This document shows, one piece after another, positions 1 through 5,829 of a stretch of DNA of 7,433 nucleotides. Numbering within the stretch: the stretch's first letter is position 1; every line of letters begins with the position of its first letter. Source of the stretch: Clostridia bacterium (lineage in GTDB: Bacteria > Bacillota_A > Clostridia > Christensenellales > Borkfalkiaceae); assembly GCA_003979335.1 (NCBI GenBank), contig RYWC01000032.1, forward strand, positions 1 through 7,433, given 5' to 3'. The notes under the pieces were generated by a model. That model had not been told where the DNA came from and did no database searches. It saw nothing but the letters and a program-made list of their open reading frames with translations. The translations under genes were made by a program, and so were the position numbers.

Positions 1-19
1 AGATGTGTATAAGAGACAG
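1..19 (+). other. Nextera/Tn5 mosaic-end adapter (library artefact)
   Basis: The first 19 bases are exactly AGATGTGTATAAGAGACAG, the transposase mosaic end used in Nextera libraries. The sequence is not genomic. Read in frame it gives the false N terminus MCIRDR on the purE product. Its reverse complement closes the window at 7415-7433. Confidence 0.97.
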
Positions 20-470
20 GGTTAAGCCTGCCGTTGCGGTACTTAAAAATTTCGGGGTGGATGTGGAAGTAAGGGTTATTTCCGCGCACCGTACCCCCGA
101 AGAGGCGCACAGTTTTTCGCTTAACGCGCATAAAAACGGAATTGAAGTAATTATATGCGCGGCAGGCAAGGCTGCACACCTCGGCGGAGTAATAGCGGCA
201 AATACTACTTTACCTATTATAGGTTTACCCGTAAAAACGGATATGATGGGCGGACTTGACAGCTTGCTTTCGATTGTACAGATGCCTTCGGGTATTCCCG
301 TAGCTACCGTCGGTGTAAACGCCGCTGAAAACGCAGGGCTTTTGGCTTTGCAGATTCTCGGTATAAAGTACCACGATATCGCTAACAGTCTGACAGCTTA
401 TAAAATTAAAATGAGGGAAAAAATCAATTCCGACGATGTTGCTCTTCAAACAGAGATAGAGCAAATTTAA
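20..470 (+). CDS. purE: 5'-truncated PurE, N5-carboxyaminoimidazole ribonucleotide mutase (class I)
   Basis: PurE forms CAIR (4-carboxy-AIR) in the cytosol for PurC to use; class I enzymes convert N5-CAIR made by PurK. About 150 native residues remain, from the codon at 21 to TAA at 468-470. The first 20 or so residues, including the GSxSD phosphate loop, are lost at the adapter junction. Seen here are SAHRTP (93-110 nt), whose His matches E. coli His45; AGKAAHLGG, matching the AGGAAHLPG active-site loop with its His75; and VQMPSGIPVATV near the middle. The Arg in SAHRTP and the AAHL loop fit class I rather than the class II AIR carboxylases (SAHKT, no AAHL). The apparent ATG at 3 lies in adapter sequence and is not the start. 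No purK is visible nearby. A 105-bp gap separates it from purC. Confidence 0.93.
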
Positions 471-472
471 AC

Positions 473-497
473 GTAACCGCAATTCGATTGCGGTTAT
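473..497 (+). terminator. Hairpin after purE, possible terminator or attenuator
   Basis: TAACCGCAAT (474-483), a 3-nt TCG loop and ATTGCGGTTA (487-496) form a perfect 10-bp stem, extendable by a G-T pair at 473/497. It starts 3 nt after the purE stop codon. The following stretch, TTTATATTGTT, is T-rich but interrupted, so it would be a leaky intrinsic terminator at best. It could also be an RNA-processing or stabilising hairpin that sets purE expression apart from the downstream genes. The structure is seen directly; the function is inferred. Confidence 0.45.
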
Positions 498-502
498 TTA
501 TA

Positions 503-531
503 TTGTTATAAACCCTTAAACGGAGTAAAAT
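503..531 (+). promoter_or_regulatory. Possible sigma-A promoter upstream of purC
   Basis: TTGTTA (503-508) and TAAAAT (526-531) are separated by 17 nt and match the -35 and -10 consensus at 4/6 and 5/6 positions. Transcription would start near 538, about 38 nt before the purC start. The position just after the purE hairpin makes a second transcription start plausible. The region is AT-rich, so a chance match cannot be excluded. Confidence 0.35.
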
Positions 532-543
532 ATTCCGTCAGGG
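513..543 (+). promoter_or_regulatory. Inverted repeat over the putative purC -10 box
   Basis: CCCT (513-516) pairs with AGGG (540-543), and ACGGA (520-524) pairs with TCCGT (534-538), plus a G-T pair at 525/533. This gives an interrupted dyad with a 7-nt loop holding most of the TAAAAT box. It could be a repressor operator or an RNA hairpin. It does not resemble the Bacillus PurBox (CCGAAC core), so the binding factor, if any, is unknown. The repeat is real; the role is speculative. Confidence 0.3.
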
Positions 544-575
544 CTTCAAAATATTTTATCTAGGAGAAATTCTTT

Positions 576-1298
576 ATGGAAAAAAAGGAACAGCTTTACG
601 AAGGCAAGGCAAAAAAGGTTTACGCAACTGAAAATGCGGACTACGTTATCGTTTCTTATAAGGACGATGCGACTGCGTTTAACGGTCTTAAAAAGGGCAC
701 GATAAGCGGTAAGGGCGTCATCAACAACAAAATGAGCAATATGATGATGGCAATGCTTGAAAAGAAAGGGATTCCCACTCACTTTGTCGAGGAGATTGAC
801 GACAGAAATACCGTCGTAAAGAAAGTGCAGATAGTTCCGCTTGAAGTTATAATAAGAAATGTTGCCGCAGGAAGTTTTTCCAAAAGATACGGAGTACCCG
901 AAGGCACTAAATTTGCTTCGCCTACGATAGAATTTTCTTATAAAAACGATGATTTGGGCGACCCTTTAATCAACGATTATCATGCGCTCGCTTTAAATCT
1001 TGCGACCGCGGAAGAAATCGATACTATAAAGAAAATGGCATTTGCGGTTAATGAAGAAATGAAAGCATTTTTCGGAAAGCTCAACATTGACCTTATCGAT
1101 TTCAAACTTGAATTCGGCAGATTTAAAGGTCAGATTGTTCTTGCCGACGAAATTTCACCCGATACCTGCCGTTTTTGGGAAGCAGGCAGCTGGGACACAA
1201 CCAAACACGTCAGCCTCGATAAAGACAGGTTCCGTCGTGATTTGGGCGGCGTAGAGGACGCATATCAGGAAGTTTTCAAACGTCTTACAGGAGAGTAA
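576..1298 (+). CDS. purC: PurC, phosphoribosylaminoimidazole-succinocarboxamide (SAICAR) synthase
   Basis: This ATP-dependent cytosolic ligase joins CAIR to L-aspartate to give SAICAR. The 240-aa product is the family's normal length and is complete. Motifs in order are YEGKAKKVY (residues 8-16, nucleotide-binding strand region), signature 1 [15 protein letters not shown] (86-100), signature 2 LIDFKLEFG (173-181) and [11 protein letters not shown] (191-201). The ATG at 576 follows AGGAG at 562-566 with a 9-nt gap, so the start is secure. The end of the gene carries AGGAG (1289-1293), which serves the next gene 3 nt after the stop, a sign of tight cotranslation with the PurF-like paralog. It acts directly after PurE in the pathway. 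Confidence 0.97.
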   Translation: MEKKEQLYEGKAKKVYATENADYVIVSYKDDATAFNGLKKGTISGKGVINNKMSNMMMAMLEKKGIPTHFVEEIDDRNTVVKKVQIVPLEVIIRNVAAGSFSKRYGVPEGTKFASPTIEFSYKNDDLGDPLINDYHALALNLATAEEIDTIKKMAFAVNEEMKAFFGKLNIDLIDFKLEFGRFKGQIVLADEISPDTCRFWEAGSWDTTKHVSLDKDRFRRDLGGVEDAYQEVFKRLTGE

Positions 1299-1301
1299 TT
1301 T

Positions 1302-2723
1302 ATGGGCGGTTTTTTCGGTTCCGTAAAAAAGAGCAGCGCGGTATTCGACGTTTTCATCGGCACCGATTATCATTCTCACCTCGGCACAAAACGCGGAGGT
1401 ATGGCGGCTTACGATTCGGAAATAGGCTTACAGCGTGAAATTCACAATATAGAAAACGCGCCTTTCAGAACGAAGTTCGAAAAAGTGCTGAGCGAAATGA
1501 GGGGAAACGCGGCTATCGGGTGTATTAGCGATACCGACCCTCAACCGTTGCTGACCGTTTCAAGGCTGGGTACATATGCAATCTGTACGATTGGCGTTAT
1601 AAACAACTCCGAAAGTCTTATGCGCGAACTTCTCTCAAAGGGTGGTTATTTTGACGCGATGACGGGCAGCCGGGTTAATTCAAACGAAATCATAGCCGCG
1701 CTGATCAACAGTCAGGAAAGTTATGTAGAGGGTATTCGTTACGTCCAAAATAAAGTGGAGGGAACGGCGTCTATTCTTCTTTTAACCGACAGGGGCACGC
1801 TTATTGCCGCAAGGGACAAGCTTGGTAGGCTCCCTGTGCAGATTGGCAGGTGCGATAACGGCTATTGCGTATCCTTTGAAAGTTTTGCATACAAAAAATT
1901 GGGCTATTCGGATGACCGCGAACTCGGCCCCGCCGAAATAGTAGAAATTTCCGCGGACGGAATTACGCAACTTTCGCCCCCTCAAAAGGAAATGCGCATA
2001 TGCGCGTTTTTATGGTCGTACTACGGATATCCTACCTCGACATACGAGGGTGTAAACGTAGAAATGATGCGTTGCAAAAACGGCGAAATTTTTGCAAAGA
2101 ACGATTCGAAAACGCATGATGTTCATGAAATCGACTACGTCGGCGGAGTTCCCGATTCCGGTACGCCCCATGCTATCGGATATTCAAACGCCTGCAAAGT
2201 TCCTTTCGCCCGTCCCTACATTAAATATACGCCGACTTGGTCGCGCAGTTTTATGCCCGTAAACCAGACGGAAAGAAATAAAGTGGCGAAAATGAAGCTT
2301 ATACCCGTCCACGAATTTATAGACGGCAAAAGACTTTTGCTCGTTGACGACAGTATCGTACGCGGAACTCAGCTTAAAGAAACCGTAGAATTTCTTTATT
2401 CACACGGCGCAAAAGCCGTTCATATGCGTTCGGCTTGTCCGCCCATTATGTACGGCTGTAAATATTTGAATTTTTCCCGTTCATCAGGCGATATGGATTT
2501 GATAACCCGACGTACAATGGCTGAACTTGAAGGGGAAGAAAGTGTAAAACATATGGCTGAATACAGCGATTCGAATACCGAAAGGGGCAAGGCAATGCGC
2601 AAAGCGATTTGCGATAAATTTCAGTTTGAATCGCTTGAATTTCAATCTTTAGAGGGACTGATTGAAGCGATAGGGCTTGAACCTTGCAAGCTTTGCACCT
2701 ATTGCTGGACAGGCAAGGAATAA
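1302..2723 (+). CDS. PurF-like paralog with inactive glutaminase site and intact PRPP loop
   Basis: The 473-aa protein aligns by eye with PurF over its full length: an N-terminal Ntn/class II glutaminase fold (about 1-230) and a C-terminal phosphoribosyltransferase domain (about 275-390). It starts MGGFFG, so Gly2 replaces the catalytic Cys, with no propeptide. Other glutamine-site residues are also changed: HRG becomes HLG (Leu27), HVRY becomes CISD (Ser76), the HNGN Asn becomes Ile97 and the downstream Asp becomes Ser127. The PRT half keeps GVPDSGTPHAIGY (282-294) and LLLVDDSIVRGT (345-356). C234, C386, C465 and C468 match the 4Fe-4S ligands of Bacillus PurF, with an extra C462. The flexible NRYVGRTFI loop is replaced by KYTPTWSRSFM (308-318). 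ATG follows AGGAG at 1289-1293. The frame is intact, so it is not a pseudogene. Its reaction is unknown; glutamine-dependent PRPP amidotransfer is unlikely. Possibilities are an ammonia-using PRTase, a PurF partner or a regulator. Confidence 0.85.
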   Translation: MGGFFGSVKKSSAVFDVFIGTDYHSHLGTKRGGMAAYDSEIGLQREIHNIENAPFRTKFEKVLSEMRGNAAIGCISDTDPQPLLTVSRLGTYAICTIGVINNSESLMRELLSKGGYFDAMTGSRVNSNEIIAALINSQESYVEGIRYVQNKVEGTASILLLTDRGTLIAARDKLGRLPVQIGRCDNGYCVSFESFAYKKLGYSDDRELGPAEIVEISADGITQLSPPQKEMRICAFLWSYYGYPTSTYEGVNVEMMRCKNGEIFAKNDSKTHDVHEIDYVGGVPDSGTPHAIGYSNACKVPFARPYIKYTPTWSRSFMPVNQTERNKVAKMKLIPVHEFIDGKRLLLVDDSIVRGTQLKETVEFLYSHGAKAVHMRSACPPIMYGCKYLNFSRSSGDMDLITRRTMAELEGEESVKHMAEYSDSNTERGKAMRKAICDKFQFESLEFQSLEGLIEAIGLEPCKLCTYCWTGKE

Positions 2724-2736
2724 ACTTGAGTAAATT

Positions 2737-4137
2737 ATGGATGAACTTCACGAAGAATGCGGCGTATTCGGCGTTTATTCGCAGGAAACGCGCAATGTTG
2801 CGCACACCGTTTATTACGGGTTGTATGCTCTTCAACACAGGGGGCAGGAATCTGCCGGTATAGCGGTAGCTTATGCCGATAAAGTCACTTATTTTAAAGG
2901 TATGGGGCTCGTGGCTGACGTTTTTGCAAACGGTAGCTTAGAGAAGCTTCCTGAAGGCGATATTGCAATAGGTCATGTGCGCTATTCAACTACGGGCGCA
3001 AGCCAATTGCTCAATGCCCAGCCCGTTGTTTTTACGGGCAAGTGCGGAAAAATTGCGGTGGCGCACAACGGAAATCTTACTAATACAAAACAGCTCAGGG
3101 ACGAGCTTATCTCCCAAAACGCCGTTTTTCAGACTACAATCGATTCCGAAGTTATAGCCATTCTTATTAATAAGCTTTCGGACGGAAATATATTGAACGG
3201 TGTAAAGCTTGCCTGCCCTAAGTTGAAAGGTTCCTATGCTCTTACTATTATGACTACGGATAAGCTCATCGCCGTAAGGGACCCAAATGGAATTCGCCCC
3301 CTTTGCATAGGTATGTTGGACAACGACGTTATTGTCGCAAGCGAGACTTGCGCTTTGGACGCTGTGGGCGCCAATTATTTACGGGATGTCAAGCCGGGTG
3401 AAATAGTAGTGGCGGACGCCGAGGGTATTCGTTCCTATATGATGGACGGCGTGCCCGAAAAAAGCAGTATGTGTATTTTTGAATACGTTTACTTTGCCCG
3501 TCACGATTCAGTGCTAGACGGTTACAGCGTTTATGAAGCAAGGAAGGAAGCCGGTAAACTTCTTGCAAGGAACTATCCTGTTGAAGCGGATATAGTATCC
3601 GGCGTTCCCGATTCTGCAAACGTTGCTGCAAGGGGGTATGCGGAAGAGAGCGGCATACCGTTTGTTGAAGCGTTAGCTAGAAACAGGTATGTTGGCAGGA
3701 CGTTCATTCAGCCGGACCAAAGACAGCGTGAGAACAGTTTAAGCGTTAAAATGAACGCGTTGCGCGGCAATGTCAGAGGTAAAAGAGTAATTCTTATCGA
3801 CGACAGTATAGTGCGCGGAACTACTATGCGCAAAATTATTAAAATGCTGAGGGATGCAGGGGCAAAAGAGGTGCATATTAGAATATGTTCACCGATAATA
3901 AAGCACCCCTGCCATCTCGGAATTGATATTCAGACTTATTCGCAGCTTATAGGCGCTTACAGAAGCGAGGAAGAAATTTGCGAAAGTCTTGGCGCTGATA
4001 GCGTAAGGTATTTAACCGTAGAACAGCTTTTGGAAACGTGCAAGGGTGCCAATACGGGGTTCTGCCTCGGTTGCTTTAACGGCGAATATCCTTTTCCGCT
4101 TCACGATTATGAGGCGGACAAACTTAAACTTGAATAA
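2737..4137 (+). CDS. purF: PurF, glutamine phosphoribosylpyrophosphate amidotransferase (Fe-S, propeptide type)
   Basis: PurF catalyses the committed step, PRPP plus glutamine to 5-phosphoribosylamine. The 466-aa product begins MDELHEE followed by CGVFG, so Cys8 is the expected N-terminal nucleophile after removal of a 7-residue propeptide, as in B. subtilis (processing before Cys in EECGVFG). Glutaminase residues are present: Arg35 (QHRGQESAG), Arg82 (HVRYST), Asn111-Gly112 (HNGNLTN) and Asp136. The PRT domain has GVPDS (289-293), the RNRYVGRTFI loop (315-324) and the PRPP loop ILIDDSIVRGTT (352-363). C246, C392, C443 and C446 fit the four 4Fe-4S ligands, which suggests an oxygen-sensitive enzyme. 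It lies 13 nt after the paralog with only a weak GAG (2728-2730) before the ATG, so translation may depend partly on coupling. By family knowledge the enzyme is feedback-inhibited by purine nucleotides. Confidence 0.97.
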   Translation: MDELHEECGVFGVYSQETRNVAHTVYYGLYALQHRGQESAGIAVAYADKVTYFKGMGLVADVFANGSLEKLPEGDIAIGHVRYSTTGASQLLNAQPVVFTGKCGKIAVAHNGNLTNTKQLRDELISQNAVFQTTIDSEVIAILINKLSDGNILNGVKLACPKLKGSYALTIMTTDKLIAVRDPNGIRPLCIGMLDNDVIVASETCALDAVGANYLRDVKPGEIVVADAEGIRSYMMDGVPEKSSMCIFEYVYFARHDSVLDGYSVYEARKEAGKLLARNYPVEADIVSGVPDSANVAARGYAEESGIPFVEALARNRYVGRTFIQPDQRQRENSLSVKMNALRGNVRGKRVILIDDSIVRGTTMRKIIKMLRDAGAKEVHIRICSPIIKHPCHLGIDIQTYSQLIGAYRSEEEICESLGADSVRYLTVEQLLETCKGANTGFCLGCFNGEYPFPLHDYEADKLKLE

Positions 4138-4138
4138 A

Positions 4139-4154
4139 TAACCGCAAAATGCGG
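4139..4154 (+). promoter_or_regulatory. Small hairpin in the purF-purM gap
   Basis: CCGCA (4142-4146), an AAA loop and TGCGG (4150-4154) form a 5-bp stem just after the purF stop. It is followed by A-rich sequence, so it is not a plus-strand terminator. The left arm, TAACCGCAA, is the same as the left arm of the hairpin after purE at 474-482. It may affect mRNA stability between purF and purM, but the role is not shown. Confidence 0.3.
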
Positions 4155-4170
4155 AGAAAAAAACAAAAAC

Positions 4171-4174
4171 GGAG
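4171..4174 (+). promoter_or_regulatory. purM ribosome binding site (decides the start)
   Basis: GGAG lies 7 nt before the ATG at 4182. The in-frame ATG at 4149 sits inside the intergenic hairpin, has no such site and would add a lysine- and arginine-rich 11-residue leader that PurM does not normally have. The start at 4182 is therefore preferred. Confidence 0.8.
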
Positions 4175-4181
4175 TGTAAAA

Positions 4182-5201
4182 ATGGCAATTTCTTATAAAG
4201 ACAGCGGCGTTGACGTAGAAAGAGGGTACGAAGCGGTAAGGCTTATGAAAGAACATGTCAAATCAACTTATACCGACGGGGTATTGGGCGATTTGGGTTC
4301 GTTCGGCGGTTTTTTCCAAATGCCCAAAGGTATGAAAGAACCCGTTTTGGTTGCCGGTACGGACGGCGTAGGAACTAAGCTTAAATATGCGATTATTTCG
4401 GGCAGGCATAATACGATAGGCATCGACGCGGTTGCAATGTGTGTGAACGACATTGTTTGTCAGGGCGCTCAGCCGCTGTTCTTTCTTGACTATTTTGCAA
4501 CTGGCAATTTAAGCCCCGAAAAGGTTGCAACGGTGGTTTCGGGAATTGCCGAGGGGTGCCGTCAGTCAGGCGCGTCTCTTATAGGCGGCGAGACTGCGGA
4601 AATGCCCGGATTCTATCCCGAGGGCGAATACGATATCGCAGGATTTGCCGTAGGCGCTGTCGATAAAAAGAAGATAATAAACGGCAGTAAAATCAAGTCG
4701 GGCGACGTACTTATCGGATTAAAGTCAAGCGGCGTACATTCCAACGGATATTCGTTGGTCAGAAAACTTTGGGGCGAAGATATCGCCGACCTTGAAAAGT
4801 TTGACGCGGAACTCGGCGCAAAGCCTATCGACGTTTTGCTTACTCCCACAAAGATATATGTTAAATCGATATTAGAGCTTATAAAAAAAGTAAATGTTAA
4901 AGGAATTGCGCACATAACGGGCGGCGGATTTATTGAAAATATTCCCCGTATTTTCCCTGAGGGAATAGGTTGCAGAATCGACACCAAGTCTTACGAAGTT
5001 CCTAAGATTTTTCAAATAATGCAAAAGAGGGCAAAGCTCTCCAAACAGCAGATTTACAACACTTTCAATATGGGTATCGGAATGGTCGTGTGCGTTAAGA
5101 AAGCTGACGTTGAAGCTACGATTGCACAGCTTGAAAGCACCGGAGAAGAGTGCGTTGTTTTAGGCAAGACGGTAAAGGGAAGCGGAGTTGCTTTGAAATG
5201 A
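4182..5201 (+). CDS. purM: PurM, phosphoribosylformylglycinamidine cyclo-ligase (AIR synthetase)
   Basis: PurM uses ATP to close the imidazole ring, converting FGAM to AIR, which then feeds PurE. The 339-aa product from the ATG at 4182 is close to the usual length of about 345. Motifs run in order: SYKDSGVD (4-11), GTDGVGTKLK (59-68), GIDAVAMCVND (80-90), GGETAEMPGFYP (135-146), SSGVHSNGYSLVRK (182-195), HITGGGFIENIPR (244-256) and NMGIGMVV (296-303). These span the N-terminal AIRS domain and the C-terminal ATP-binding half of the PurM/PurL fold. Its TGA overlaps the purN ATG in ATGA, which indicates translational coupling. PurL, the enzyme supplying FGAM, is not in the window. No anomaly was seen. 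Confidence 0.97.
   Translation: MAISYKDSGVDVERGYEAVRLMKEHVKSTYTDGVLGDLGSFGGFFQMPKGMKEPVLVAGTDGVGTKLKYAIISGRHNTIGIDAVAMCVNDIVCQGAQPLFFLDYFATGNLSPEKVATVVSGIAEGCRQSGASLIGGETAEMPGFYPEGEYDIAGFAVGAVDKKKIINGSKIKSGDVLIGLKSSGVHSNGYSLVRKLWGEDIADLEKFDAELGAKPIDVLLTPTKIYVKSILELIKKVNVKGIAHITGGGFIENIPRIFPEGIGCRIDTKSYEVPKIFQIMQKRAKLSKQQIYNTFNMGIGMVVCVKKADVEATIAQLESTGEECVVLGKTVKGSGVALK
5184..5187 (+). promoter_or_regulatory. purN ribosome binding site inside purM
   Basis: GGAG lies 10 nt before the ATG at 5198, within the end of purM. It supports 5198 over the in-frame upstream ATG at 5150, which would overlap purM by about 50 nt and add 16 residues unlike PurN. Confidence 0.6.
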
Positions 5202-5812
5202 AAAAAATAGCGGTCTTTGCTTCGGGCGGCGGTACTGATTTCCAATCGGTAATTGACGCAAACGAAAAGGAAAGTTTCTGCGAGATTGCTATGCTGATTG
5301 CTTCGAAAAGCGGCATAGGTGCAATTGAAAGGGCGGAAAAGCACAATATACCTTTTTACGTTTTTTCCAAACAGAATTATGACGATTTGGAAATTCTTTA
5401 TGCCGAACTTTCCCGTCTTTTGGACGAAAGCAAAGTAGATTATATCGTGCTTGCCGGTTGGCTGAAAATTATACCCGAAAGTTTTATCAAAGCTTTCAGC
5501 GACAGAATTATCAATATTCACCCGTCGCTTATTCCTGCTTTTTGCGGAGCCGGGTACTACGGTTTGAAAGTACATAAAGCGGTAATTGAGTACGGAGCTA
5601 AAATTTCGGGCTGTACCGTTCATTTTGTAAATGAAATTCCCGACGGCGGCGCAATAATCGCGCAACGCGCAGTTGAGGTAGACGACGGCGAAACGCCTGA
5701 AAGTTTACAGGCAAAGATACTTGAAGAAGAACACAGACTTTTGCCCTATTGCGTTAAAAAACTTTGTCAGGGCAAAGTGGAAAAGAACGGAAGGACAGTT
5801 AAAATAAATTGA
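5198..5812 (+). CDS. purN: PurN, folate-dependent GAR transformylase
   Basis: PurN transfers a formyl group from 10-formyltetrahydrofolate to glycinamide ribonucleotide, giving FGAR. The 204-aa product is normal in length and begins [12 protein letters not shown], the first strand and phosphate loop of the formyltransferase fold. The catalytic triad matches E. coli: Asn106 and His108 in NIHPSL, and Asp149 in DGGAII (E. coli Asp144). GWLKIIP (87-93) and [13 protein letters not shown] (114-126) fit the folate and GAR pocket. The usual GxGSN/GSGTN loop reads GGGTD (10-14), with Asp in place of Asn. The start is set by the 4-base ATGA overlap with purM and GGAG at 5184-5187. A 17-nt gap with a strong ribosome binding site separates it from purH. 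Confidence 0.96.
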   Translation: MKKIAVFASGGGTDFQSVIDANEKESFCEIAMLIASKSGIGAIERAEKHNIPFYVFSKQNYDDLEILYAELSRLLDESKVDYIVLAGWLKIIPESFIKAFSDRIINIHPSLIPAFCGAGYYGLKVHKAVIEYGAKISGCTVHFVNEIPDGGAIIAQRAVEVDDGETPESLQAKILEEEHRLLPYCVKKLCQGKVEKNGRTVKIN

Positions 5813-5818
5813 GTTTAC

Positions 5819-5823
5819 GGAGG
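5819..5823 (+). promoter_or_regulatory. Strong purH ribosome binding site
   Basis: GGAGG, the strongest Shine-Dalgarno sequence in the window, lies 6 nt before the ATG at 5830. The out-of-frame ATG at 5825 is too close to be used, and the in-frame ATG at 5836 would be 12 nt away, so 5830 is the best purH start. Confidence 0.7.
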
Positions 5824-5829
5824 AATGAT

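Noticed and set aside
471..575. PurR PurBox or purine/PRPP riboswitch before purC
   Set aside because: No CCGAAC-type box pair is visible, and the gap lacks recognisable aptamer core sequences and is too short for a full riboswitch.
1302..2723. purF-like gene as a decaying pseudogene
   Set aside because: The frame is intact at full length, the ribosome binding site is good, and PRPP loop and Fe-S cysteines are conserved.
2446..2838. 130-aa minus-strand open frame
   Set aside because: It overlaps the PurF paralog and purF in antisense and has low-complexity, unrecognisable content.
1302..4137. Tandem purF copies as an assembly duplication
   Set aside because: The two proteins are widely divergent and differ in catalytic residues, so they are separate genes.
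4142..4154. Terminator after purF
   Set aside because: The stem is only 5 bp and is followed by A residues, not T.
4149..4181. Longer purM start at 4149
   Set aside because: The leader is a basic 11-residue stretch without a ribosome binding site; 4182 has GGAG at 7 nt and a normal PurM N terminus.
5054..5665. 203-aa minus-strand open frame across purM and purN
   Set aside because: It is antisense to two clear genes, has no recognisable domain and no support from spacing or ribosome binding site.
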